Shown here: piece after piece, positions 1 through 6,323 of the stretch
Layout: each line of letters begins with the position of its first letter
Position numbering within the stretch: the stretch's first letter is position 1
Assembly: GCA_015489095.1 (NCBI GenBank)
Contig: WFMN01000250.1
Location: 1 to 6,456, forward strand
Length of the DNA stretch: 6,456 nt
Source: Mariprofundaceae bacterium
GTDB lineage: Bacteria > Pseudomonadota > Zetaproteobacteria > Mariprofundales > J009
Direction of reading: 5' to 3'
Notes under the pieces: model-generated
The model's input: only the letters and a program-made list of their open reading frames with translations
What the model was told of the DNA's origin: nothing
Databases searched by the model: none
Translations under genes and position numbers: made by a program

Positions 1-858
1 GGTGCGATTCCAGCCCGCCACAATCTGCACCTTGGGCAGCGCGCCGCCGATCGCCTGCAAATGGTCGGCGCGGGCCAGCTCCACCTGCTTGTTACCCAAC
101 CGCACGCCGAGCGCCGCCGCCTCCGCCCGCCGCTGCCAAGCCTCGAGCCGATCGGGCTCGGCGCGCAGCGGCGCAATGCCGCGCCGTGGCGTGACCGCGT
201 CCGCCACCGCTTCGCCGGTCAGCGATTCCAGCTCCGCTTTTGCCTGATCCACCATCCGCCCGGCACGGATCCGCGAAGCCCGCGCCTGATCCCGCCGGCT
301 GGCGGCGGCTAGGGAGTCGTTCACCGCCGCGGTGCCGGCCGAAAACGAAGCCCCTGCCTGCTCGGCCAACCTCGTCATCGCCGCCTCGCGCGCCTCGGCC
401 GCGGCCAGCGCCGCCCGCGCCCGCAGCAGATTCAGCCACGCGGCCGCGGTTTCCAGCATCGTCCGCTGCCGTTGCCGCGCCAGCCGCAATGCGCCGCTCG
501 CGGCCGAGATCTCCCCCTTCCGGTATCGCGCCCACTTCTCAAGGTCGAACAGCGGCTGATAGGCCTTGAGGCCGTAGCGCCGCTCATGGTTGCGCACCTC
601 CGTGGAGAGGAATTGCGCCAACCGATCGTAGCGGTAATCCTCGGTTTTTCTGCTCAGCGCGCCGTCAGCCACCACATAGGGGAGCAGCCACGCCCGCCCG
701 AGCACCCGATCCTCATCGGAGGCCTCCCGCGCCGCCTCGGCCGCTCGCAGGGCGGGGGCGTGGGCGAGCGCGGAGTCCACCACCGCTTGCAGGCTTTCGG
801 CGCCGGCCGGCTCGGCACAGGCGGCGAGCAGCAAGAGGGCCGCGGCCGCCCGCTTCAC
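1..858 (-). CDS. TolC-family outer-membrane efflux factor, 3' end outside the window
   Basis: The outer-membrane channel of the tripartite pump; 286 codons are in the window and the frame is open at base 1. Family members usually have about 420-480 residues, so roughly the last third is missing through the window edge, not a mutation. The GTG start (858-856) overlaps the pump's TGA stop as GTGA and has GGGAGG four bases upstream (863-868). Residues 1-21 form a secretion signal: KR followed by an Ala/Leu core. LAAC at 11-14 fits a lipobox, so lipidation at Cys14 is possible; signal peptidase I cleavage after AGA (18-20) is the alternative. Typical OEP features follow: QPLFD at 101-105, a long Ala/Arg/Glu-rich helix at about 115-215 with FSAGTAAVND (172-181) and ending in LTGE (212-215), and the start of the second helical repeat at about 236-270, leading to ALPKVQIVAGW. 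Family assignment is firm; substrate is unknown. Confidence 0.9.
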   Translation of the reverse strand, partial: MKRAAAALLLLAACAEPAGAESLQAVVDSALAHAPALRAAEAAREASDEDRVLGRAWLLPYVVADGALSRKTEDYRYDRLAQFLSTEVRNHERRYGLKAYQPLFDLEKWARYRKGEISAASGALRLARQRQRTMLETAAAWLNLLRARAALAAAEAREAAMTRLAEQAGASFSAGTAAVNDSLAAASRRDQARASRIRAGRMVDQAKAELESLTGEAVADAVTPRRGIAPLRAEPDRLEAWQRRAEAAALGVRLGNKQVELARADHLQAIGGALPKVQIVAGWNRT

Positions 859-3800
859 GCCGCCTCCCGCCGCGCACCGACTCGCCATGCGGCGAGCTTG
901 GCCAGCCCGTGTTCCAGCAGCGAATAGGCGGCGGGCACCACCACCAGCGTCAACAGCGTGGAGGAGACCATGCCGCCGATCACCGCCACCGACATCGGAA
1001 TCGTCATCTCGCTCCCCCGCCCCAGCCCGAGCGCCGCCGGCAGCATGGCGAAGATGATGGTCAGCGAGGTCATCAGCACCGGCCGCATCCGCTGCGGGCA
1101 GGCCTCGCGCAGCGCCGTGTCGATCGCCATCCCCTCGGCGCGGTAGCGGTTGGTCAGATCGACCAGCAGGATCGAGTTCTTCGCCACCAGCCCGACCAGC
1201 AGCACCAGCCCGATCATCGAGAAGATATTGAGCGTATCGCCGGTCAGCATCAGCGCCGCGATGCCGCCGGCGATCGCCATCGGCTGCGCCAGCATCAGCA
1301 CCCAGGGCTGAGCGAAGGAGTTGAACTGGCTGGCCAGCACCATGAAGATCAGCACCATCGCGATGCCGAAGGCGAAGGCCATGTTCCTGCCCGTCTTCTT
1401 GAACTCCGCCGCCTGACCGGTATAGACGATGCGGTAGCCGTTGGGGAGCAGCTCCTCCGCGATCGCGTTGACCCGATCGACGGCGGCGCCGAGCGGCATG
1501 GTCGGCGCGCTGTAAAACATCCCGGCGTAGCGTAGATCCATCTTCTGGATCACGGCGGGGCCGAGCCTTGTCTTCCAGTCGGCGATCGTGTCGAGCCGCA
1601 CCGCAGCATTGCTCGGTGTGCGCAGGTAGATCTTGGCGAGATCGTCCGGCTGGGCGAGCTGCCCCGGCTTCGCCTTGAGCCGGATGTTGTAGCGGTTGCC
1701 GTCTCCCGGCTGGTCGTTGAAGCGGGCGACATCGAGGCCGCCGGCCAGCACGCCGACGGTCTGCGCGATCTCGGCGGCGGTGATGCCGAGGTCACGCGCC
1801 CGCGCCCGATCGACATCGAGGGTGATCTGCGGCAGATCGAGCTGCAGATCGAGATCGAGCTTGCCGATGCCGGGGATGGCGTCGAGCCGCCGCTTCATCG
1901 CGCGGGAGAGCTCAGCCACCTTGTCGAGGTCGGGGCCGGTGAGCGCGAACTGCAGCGGCTCGCCGCGCTGGCCGCCGACGATCGGCACCTTGACGGCGAA
2001 GGCGTGCAGCCCCGGAATCCGCTCCAACTCGGCCTGAATCGCCGGCAGGATCTCCCACTGCCTGCGGCTGCGCGCCATCTTGTCGCGCAGATGGACATAG
2101 GCCACCCCCTGATTCACCTGCCCGCGCCGCCCCGAGCCGATGACGGTGAAGTAGCTCTCTACATCGGGCGCGTTCGCCAGCACCCGCTCCACCGCCTTCA
2201 GCCGCGCGTCGGTGGCGGTGATGCTCGATCCGAGCGGCGATTTGAAGATGATCATGAACCGCCCCTCATCCTCGCGCGGCACGAACCCCTTGCCGATCAC
2301 GCCGAAGAGGGCGGTGCTGGCGAGAAAGAGCGCCAACGCGCCGATCACCACCTTCCAGCGGTGGCGAAGCGAGAGGTGGAGCAGACGGCGGTAGCGCCGG
2401 TCGAGCAGCAGAAAGCCCCGGTCGAAGAGCCGGTAGATCCGGCCGTGGCTGACGGCCACATGGAGATAACGGGAGCAGAGCATCGGCACCAGGGTGAGGG
2501 CGACTAGGAGCGAGGCGAGCACGCCGAAGGTGACGATCACCGCGAAGGCGTTGAAGAAACGGCCGACCATCCCGTCCATGAAGATCACCGGCGCGAAGAT
2601 CGCGACGATGCTCAGGCTTGCGGCGACGACGGCGAAGGTGACCTGCCGGCTGCCGGCGAGCGCCGCGCGCACCGCGTCGGGCTCCAGCCCTTGTTCGCGG
2701 TGGCGGTAGATATTCTCCAGCACGACGATCGCGTCATCGACCACGATGCCGATCAACAGCAAGAGCGCGAGCAGCGTCATCAAATTGAGCGTGAAGCCGA
2801 AGGCGTAGGCGATCGCGATCGCGGTCAGCATCGAAACCGGGATCGCCGCCGAGACGATCAGCGTCGCCCGGAGGCTCTTCAAAAAGAGCAGCACGACGAC
2901 GAAGGCGAGCAGGATCGATTCGACCAGATGCTCCTTCAGCCCATCGACGATCCCTTGGATGATCTCCGCATCGTTGGAGGCGATCGCCAGCCGCATCCCG
3001 GCCGGCAGGGCGGGAATGATCTCCTCCTTCAGCCTCTGCTTGACCGCATCGACGATGGCGACCGCGTTGCCGCCGGTCACCTTGACGATGCCGAGCCCGA
3101 CGGCGGGCTTGCCGTTGAAGCGGGCGATCTGGCGGAAATCGGCCAGCCCGTCCTCGACATCGGCGATGTCGGCCAGCGTGATCGTCGTGCCGCCTTGGGC
3201 GCGCACCACCATCGTTTTCAACGCATCGACGGTGTGAAACTCGAGGTCGAGCTTGAGCATGTACTCGTGCCGATCCCCGGTCAGAAAGCCGCCGGGGAAC
3301 TGAAGATGCTCGCGACGGAAGGCGGCGATCACCTCGGGGATCGTGATCCCCAGCCCCTGCATCCGGTCGAGATCGAGCCAGACGCGGATCGTGCGCTTGC
3401 GCTCGCCGCCGATCCGCACCTCGCCGACGCCGTCAATGTTCTCCAGCCGCTTCTTGATCACATTGCGGGCGTAGCGGTTGAGCTGCCCCAGCGTGCGATC
3501 CCCGGTCAGGGCGAGCCAGAGGATCGGGGCGGCGCCGATTTGCACCTTGGCCACGATCGGCGGATCGCTCCCCTTGGGCAGCTCGCGCAGGATCTGGTTC
3601 ACCTTGGCCTGCACCTCGTTGAAGGCGACATCGATATCCTTGGCGAGCAGAAACTGGATCGTCACCACCGACACCCCGGGCGAGGAGTAGGAGATGACAT
3701 GCTCGATGCCCGAGATGCTGTTCACCTTCTCCTCGATGATCGAGGTGATCGCGGCGTCGATCACCTCGGGATCGGCGCCTTGATCGACCGTGGTGACCGA

Positions 3801-3935
3801 GACCATCGGGAAATCGACCGTCGGAAAGCGATCGACGCCGATCCGCTGGTAGCTGATGACGCCGAAGAGCACCAGCAGCGCGGAGATCATCCACGCCAGC
3901 ACATGGCGGTGGATCGAGATCTCGGGAAGGTTCAA
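855..3935 (-). CDS. RND efflux pump, inner-membrane permease (HAE1/AcrB type)
   Basis: A 1026-residue proton-driven exporter, full length for the HAE1 family. The layout is typical: TM1 at about 12-29, a large periplasmic loop to about 334, TM2-TM6 at about 335-485, TM7 at about 528-547, a second periplasmic loop to about 852, and TM8-TM12 at about 853-1004. The proton-relay residues are present: Asp400-Asp401 in GIVVDDAIVVLEN (TM4), Lys919-Asn920 in GLVAKNSILLVDL (TM10) and Thr956 in PVLMTS (TM11), matching Asp407/408, Lys940 and Thr978 of AcrB. The paired Asp in TM4 argues for organic substrates rather than a metal-exporting pump, but the substrate is unknown. The start is TTG at 3935-3933; NLPEISIHRHVLAW directly after it matches the usual N-terminus of the family and no in-frame ATG or GTG lies closer upstream. 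No clear Shine-Dalgarno precedes it. The stop overlaps the OMF start as GTGA. Confidence 0.96.
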   Translation of the reverse strand: MNLPEISIHRHVLAWMISALLVLFGVISYQRIGVDRFPTVDFPMVSVTTVDQGADPEVIDAAITSIIEEKVNSISGIEHVISYSSPGVSVVTIQFLLAKDIDVAFNEVQAKVNQILRELPKGSDPPIVAKVQIGAAPILWLALTGDRTLGQLNRYARNVIKKRLENIDGVGEVRIGGERKRTIRVWLDLDRMQGLGITIPEVIAAFRREHLQFPGGFLTGDRHEYMLKLDLEFHTVDALKTMVVRAQGGTTITLADIADVEDGLADFRQIARFNGKPAVGLGIVKVTGGNAVAIVDAVKQRLKEEIIPALPAGMRLAIASNDAEIIQGIVDGLKEHLVESILLAFVVVLLFLKSLRATLIVSAAIPVSMLTAIAIAYAFGFTLNLMTLLALLLLIGIVVDDAIVVLENIYRHREQGLEPDAVRAALAGSRQVTFAVVAASLSIVAIFAPVIFMDGMVGRFFNAFAVIVTFGVLASLLVALTLVPMLCSRYLHVAVSHGRIYRLFDRGFLLLDRRYRRLLHLSLRHRWKVVIGALALFLASTALFGVIGKGFVPREDEGRFMIIFKSPLGSSITATDARLKAVERVLANAPDVESYFTVIGSGRRGQVNQGVAYVHLRDKMARSRRQWEILPAIQAELERIPGLHAFAVKVPIVGGQRGEPLQFALTGPDLDKVAELSRAMKRRLDAIPGIGKLDLDLQLDLPQITLDVDRARARDLGITAAEIAQTVGVLAGGLDVARFNDQPGDGNRYNIRLKAKPGQLAQPDDLAKIYLRTPSNAAVRLDTIADWKTRLGPAVIQKMDLRYAGMFYSAPTMPLGAAVDRVNAIAEELLPNGYRIVYTGQAAEFKKTGRNMAFAFGIAMVLIFMVLASQFNSFAQPWVLMLAQPMAIAGGIAALMLTGDTLNIFSMIGLVLLVGLVAKNSILLVDLTNRYRAEGMAIDTALREACPQRMRPVLMTSLTIIFAMLPAALGLGRGSEMTIPMSVAVIGGMVSSTLLTLVVVPAAYSLLEHGLAKLAAWRVGARREAA
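863..868 (-). promoter_or_regulatory. Shine-Dalgarno site of the outer-membrane factor gene
   Basis: GGGAGG read on the minus strand, four bases before the GTG at 858. It lies inside the last codons of the pump gene and supports the GTG that overlaps the pump stop as the real start, allowing both independent initiation and translational coupling. Confidence 0.6.
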
Positions 3936-4126
3936 CTTTGATGAACTCGCAAAACATCCATCCGTGGAATTCGCGGTCGGAGACCGCTCCTACGGCTTGT
4001 AGGAGGGGAATCCTTTCCCCGAACCCATCCGTGGGATTCGCGGTTGGAAACCGCTCCTACAGCCTGTAGGAGGGGAATCCTTTCCCCGAACCCGTCCGCG
4101 ACCGCGATGCCGACTCTTGTCGTCAT
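3932..4126 (-). CDS. 64-codon ORF bridging adaptor and pump genes, made largely of repeat sequence (hypothetical)
   Basis: An open frame that starts MTTRVGIAVADGFGERI and ends VLRVHQS. Its ATG (4126-4124) overlaps the adaptor's TGA stop as ATGA, and its own TGA (3934-3932) overlaps the pump's TTG start as TTGA. Most of it is translated from the two tandem 67-bp repeats; because 67 is not a multiple of three, the two copies are read in different frames, yet no stop occurs. The peptide has no recognisable domain, signal or membrane segment, so a function as a protein is unlikely. Its plausible role is to carry ribosomes across the repeat insertion so the pump start, which lacks a visible Shine-Dalgarno, can be reached by termination-reinitiation. 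This is inference; a chance ORF in GC-rich DNA is the alternative. Confidence 0.35.
   Translation of the reverse strand: MTTRVGIAVADGFGERIPLLQAVGAVSNRESHGWVRGKDSPPTSRRSGLRPRIPRMDVLRVHQS
3960..4026. repeat. REP/BIME-like twin-hairpin repeat, copy 1 of the tandem pair
   Basis: A 67-bp unit, directly followed by copy 2. It contains two short hairpins whose GTAGGAG tails face each other: GCGGTC-GGA-GACCGC (stem arms 3973-3978 and 3982-3987) and GGGGAA-TCCT-TTCCCC (arms 4005-4010 and 4015-4020). This head-to-head pair with a conserved tail fits the layout of bacterial REP pairs (BIMEs), which are usually mobilised by RAYT transposases; no RAYT gene is in the window. Copy 1 differs from copy 2 at 5 of 67 positions. 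Confidence 0.8.
4027..4093. repeat. REP/BIME-like twin-hairpin repeat, copy 2 of the tandem pair
   Basis: The second 67-bp unit, with hairpins GCGGTT-GGA-AACCGC and GGGGAA-TCCT-TTCCCC. The middle adds a further perfect inverted repeat, CTCCTACAG-C-CTGTAGGAG (4054-4072). It lies between the adaptor stop and the pump start, so its hairpins would form in the operon mRNA, where such elements can affect stability or partial termination. Its core matches copy 3, about 2 kb away, better than it matches copy 1 next door. Confidence 0.8.
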
Positions 4127-5223
4127 CGTTGCGTGCTGTTCACGATGCGGATCTGTGCGCCGTCGGTCAGAAACGGCGCGCCGACCGCGGCCAGGGTGAC
4201 GCCGGGCGCAAGCCCCTTGGTGATCTCGACCTCCCCCGCCCTACGCACGCCGGTCACAACCTTCCGCTCCGCCACCCTTCCATCGCGCACGAGATAGACC
4301 ACCTCGCCCGCCGGACGGAGCACCACGCACCCCTCCGGCACGACCACCGCCCGTCGGTGCACGGCGAGCACCAGCTCGGCGATCACGCTGCCGCCGGGGC
4401 GCCACCCCTCCGGCGGATGGGCGATCCGCACCCGCGCCTGAAACGCGTTCGATGCCGCGCCGACCGCCGGGGTCAGCTCATCCACCCGCGCCGCGACCAC
4501 TTGGTCGTCGCCGGGCAGATGGAGCCGCGCCGGCGTTCCGACCCGCACCGCCGCCCCCCGCGTCTCGGGAATCGGAAGCGCGACCGTCAGCGCGCCGTCG
4601 GTAACCAGCCGGAACATCGGCTTGCCGACGCCGATATAGTCGCCCGCCGCCACCCACCGCCGCTGCACCGTGCCGGCCACCGGCGCGGTGATCTCGGCGC
4701 GCGCCAGGTTGTGCCGCGCCTGGGTAAGGCGCGCCTTGGCCGCCTCGACCGCCTTGCGCAGCGCGATCAGCCGCGCCTCGGCCTGATCGAGCATGGTGGT
4801 GGAGACGAACCGTTCGCGGGCCAGCTTCCGGTAGCGCCGCGTCAGCCGCGCCTGCGCCGCGGCCTCCGCCCGGGCGCGCGCCAGATCGGCCTCGGCCGAG
4901 GAGCGCGCCGCCACGAGATCGGTCGCGTCGAGCCGCGCCAGCAGCTCCCCCTTCTTCACCCGGCGGCCGATCTCGACCGTCACCCGCGCCACCCGCCCCG
5001 GCACCTCGGCCGCCACGGTGACGGACCTCGGATCGAGGATCCGCCCCAACACGCGCTGGGTCTGCTCGAGATCGCGCAGGGCGCTCGTCGCCGTGGTGAT
5101 CTTCACCGCCCGAGCCGGCTGCTGATCCGCGGGCTGATGCCCCTTGCCGTCCTGTGCCGGCGCGCCGCCGCCGCAGGAGACGAGCAGGATGGCGAGCAGC
5201 GGGAGGAGCGCCGCCCGCATCAT
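4123..5223 (-). CDS. RND efflux membrane-fusion protein (periplasmic adaptor lipoprotein)
   Basis: The adaptor linking pump and outer-membrane channel, 366 residues from the ATG at 5223, a normal length. That start overlaps the regulator's TGA as ATGA and follows GGGAGGAGG; a second ATG at 5220 is equally possible, and an upstream ATG at 5259 would put 12 extra residues before the signal peptide and is unlikely. Residues 1-17 form a lipoprotein signal with lipobox LVSC, so Cys17 is probably lipidated, as in AcrA. Next come a Gly/Ala/Gln-rich linker, the first lipoyl half (about 68-99, AEVPGRVARVTVEIGRRVKKG), an Ala/Arg-rich alpha-hairpin (about 102-175), the second lipoyl half (about 177-206, ITAPVAGTVQRRW), a beta-barrel (about 210-290) and a membrane-proximal domain ending near 366. 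Its TGA also overlaps the ATG of the small bridging ORF. It is separated from the pump gene by 187 bases of repeat DNA. Confidence 0.95.
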   Translation of the reverse strand: MMRAALLPLLAILLVSCGGGAPAQDGKGHQPADQQPARAVKITTATSALRDLEQTQRVLGRILDPRSVTVAAEVPGRVARVTVEIGRRVKKGELLARLDATDLVAARSSAEADLARARAEAAAQARLTRRYRKLARERFVSTTMLDQAEARLIALRKAVEAAKARLTQARHNLARAEITAPVAGTVQRRWVAAGDYIGVGKPMFRLVTDGALTVALPIPETRGAAVRVGTPARLHLPGDDQVVAARVDELTPAVGAASNAFQARVRIAHPPEGWRPGGSVIAELVLAVHRRAVVVPEGCVVLRPAGEVVYLVRDGRVAERKVVTGVRRAGEVEITKGLAPGVTLAAVGAPFLTDGAQIRIVNSTQR

Positions 5224-5996
5224 GCCTCCTCCCGTTTCGGCGCCGAACCGGCAAACCACGGGCTCGCCGCCAGGATCGCTTCCGCCTCAGCGCGGCAGGC
5301 GGCGAAAACCCGTTGCGGATATTCCTCCCGCCAGCCGCACCCCTTGAGGAAATGGATCACATTGGTGGTGAAATGGCGGTAGCTGCAGCCGTCAACGCCC
5401 CCCGGCGCGCCCGCCGACTCTTCGACGGCACGGGCGACAAAGGAGTGGGCGGTGCTGTTCAGCCCGACGCAGAGCCCCCACATGCCGTGGTTGAGCAGCA
5501 GCGCCAGCTCCTCTCTCGCCGACCGATCAAGGTCGGCGTAGCCCTCCAGCTCCGCCTCCAGAAGCTCCAGCACCACCCGCTGCGCCCGCTGAAAGAAATC
5601 GGCGTGCAGCCGGGTCAACCGCGCCACCCGATCTGGTACGGCGCGCCGCCAGATCGAAGGCATCAGCGAGAGATGCTCAATCTCGACCAGCGCCGGATGG
5701 TGCTCGGAGATCAGCCAGTTGGCGGTAAAGCCGGTGACGATGCGGGTGATCGCCGGCCGATCCAGACCGATGATACGCTCGAAGATCGCAAGCTCCTCCC
5801 CGATCAGCAGGGTGGCGCAGCCCGTCAACAGATCCTCCTTGGCGGCGAAATGGGAGTAGATCGTCCCCATCGAGAGGCGGCACGCGCCGGCGACATCGGA
5901 CATCCGCACACCGAGGAACCCCTTTTCCACAAAGAGCGCGATCGCATGGCGCAGGATCGCCTGCTCCCGTTGCGTGCGTTTTGTCTGTCGATCCAT
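5220..5996 (-). CDS. TetR-family transcriptional regulator, first gene of the efflux operon
   Basis: A 258-residue one-component repressor-type protein. Residues 12-57 are a typical TetR DNA-binding domain: a first helix QAILRHAIALFVEKGF, then the helix-turn-helix MSDVAGACRLSMGTIYSHFA (32-51) followed by KEDLL. The rest is a mostly helical ligand-binding and dimerisation domain without a subfamily I recognise. At 258 residues it is longer than the usual 190-220, with a C-terminal extension of about 40-50 residues. It has six cysteines (39, 60, 176, 204, 220, 234). The ATG at 5996 follows GGGG-type purines (6003-6006) about six bases upstream, a modest ribosome site. The stop overlaps the adaptor start, so it is almost certainly co-transcribed with the pump genes; autoregulation together with the pump is the likely mode. 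The inducer is unknown. Confidence 0.92.
   Translation of the reverse strand: MDRQTKRTQREQAILRHAIALFVEKGFLGVRMSDVAGACRLSMGTIYSHFAAKEDLLTGCATLLIGEELAIFERIIGLDRPAITRIVTGFTANWLISEHHPALVEIEHLSLMPSIWRRAVPDRVARLTRLHADFFQRAQRVVLELLEAELEGYADLDRSAREELALLLNHGMWGLCVGLNSTAHSFVARAVEESAGAPGGVDGCSYRHFTTNVIHFLKGCGWREEYPQRVFAACRAEAEAILAASPWFAGSAPKREEA
5225..5233 (-). promoter_or_regulatory. Shine-Dalgarno site of the adaptor gene
   Basis: GGGAGGAGG on the minus strand, inside the last codons of the regulator gene. Its 5' GGGAGG is four bases from the ATG at 5223 and its 3' AGGAGG is four bases from the ATG at 5220, so the sequence does not decide between the two adjacent starts. It argues against the upstream ATG at 5259. 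Confidence 0.65.
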
Positions 5997-6027
5997 CGGC
6001 TACCCCATCCCGGTTCTTGTTTAAGAA

Positions 6028-6092
6028 GTGGAAATTCGCGGTTGGAAACCGCTCCTACAGCCTTGTAGGAGGGGAATCCTTTCCCCGAACCC
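6028..6092. repeat. REP/BIME-like twin-hairpin repeat, copy 3, upstream of the regulator gene
   Basis: A single dispersed copy of the unit found at 3960-4093. The hairpins are GCGGTT-GGA-AACCGC (6038-6052) and GGGGAA-TCCT-TTCCCC (6071-6086), joined by facing GTAGGAG tails. The core equals copy 2 except for one extra T in the spacer between the tails (near 6064) and one extra A before the first stem. It lies 32 bases before the regulator's ATG, between it and the candidate promoter, so it would be in the 5' leader of the operon mRNA. Confidence 0.8.
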
Positions 6093-6120
6093 TATCCGTG
6101 GCCGCAGCAACGAACGCTAG

Positions 6121-6145
6121 TCGAATAATATTCGAAATCAATTCG
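6121..6145 (-). promoter_or_regulatory. candidate operator and promoter of the efflux operon
   Basis: TCGAATA-A-TATTCGA at 6121-6135 is a perfect 7+1+7 palindrome in an AT-rich patch that stands out from the GC-rich surroundings. A further CGAAT half-site (minus strand, 6145-6141) lies 11 bp, about one helical turn, from the palindrome's own CGAAT (6134-6130). On the minus strand TATTAT (6130-6125) could be a -10 box within the palindrome, and TTGATT (6141-6136) could alternatively be a -35 box, but neither has a convincing partner at the right distance. Size and symmetry suit a TetR-family dimer. It could also serve a plus-strand promoter for the DUF523 remnant. Confidence 0.4.
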
Positions 6146-6190
6146 TGGGCACAGCTTGATCACACATCCCCAACCATCCAGCATCGTGCG

Positions 6191-6241
6191 ATGGAGAGGA
6201 TTCTGGTCTCCGCCTGTCTCGTCGGCGAGAAGGTGCGCTAG
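6191..6241 (+). pseudogene. N-terminal remnant of a DUF523-family gene
   Basis: The plus-strand frame reads MERILVSACLVGEKVR and then TAG. This closely resembles the conserved N-terminus of DUF523 (YbbK-like) proteins as I remember it: ILVSACLLG, a few residues, then RYDG. Function of the family is unknown to me. Here the frame ends exactly where the Tyr codon is expected: the bases after CGC are TA, then G, and the heptad-repeat array begins about four bases later. No continuation of the gene (YDG and beyond) is visible in the remaining 215 bases. No Shine-Dalgarno is seen before the ATG. I read it as a gene cut off by a repeat insertion or deletion; the short match could be accidental. Confidence 0.5.
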
Positions 6242-6244
6242 GCC

Positions 6245-6323
6245 AGGGTTCGGGGTCCAGGGTTCGGGGTCGAACCAAGCTAACGGGGCTAGGGTTCAGG
6301 GTTCGGGGTCGAACCAAGCTAAC
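6245..6323. repeat. heptad-repeat array with two identical 26-bp copies
   Basis: The stretch is built from 7-bp units: AGGGTTC, GGGGTCC, AGGGTTC, GGGGTCG (6245-6272), then AACCAAGCTAAC and GGGGCT, then AGGGTTC, AGGGTTC, GGGGTCG (6291-6311) and again AACCAAGCTAAC. As a result, 6259-6284 and 6298-6323 are identical over 26 bases. Each copy also forms a perfect hairpin GGTTCG-GGGT-CGAACC (6261-6276 and 6300-6315). No coding potential is apparent. Confidence 0.75.

Noticed and set aside
92..535. A 147-codon minus-strand open frame in another frame of the outer-membrane factor gene
   Set aside because: The product is a Gly/Ala/Arg-rich low-complexity string, while the frame starting at 858 gives a recognisable TolC-family protein across the same bases.
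2691..3941. A 416-codon open frame on the plus strand
   Set aside because: It lies antisense to the pump gene and its product is extremely rich in Asp, Arg, His and Gln with no domain; it mirrors the codon pattern of the GC-rich pump gene.
4117..5382. A 421-codon plus-strand open frame, and another at 5154-6068
   Set aside because: Both are antisense to the adaptor and regulator genes, are low-complexity Arg/His/Pro-rich, and show no family features; the minus-strand genes explain this DNA fully.
3960..6092. CRISPR array
   Set aside because: Two repeats are head to tail with no unique spacer and the third is 2 kb away; the internal twin hairpins fit REP-like elements.
5981..6190. In-frame plus-strand extension upstream of the DUF523 remnant, starting at 5981
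   Set aside because: It runs antisense through the regulator's start and through repeat copy 3; only the last 16 codons before the stop resemble a protein family.
6259..6323. tRNA T-arm-like motif (GGTTCG...CGAACC)
   Set aside because: There is no acceptor stem, anticodon arm or D-arm around it, and the motif is explained by the hairpin within the repeat.
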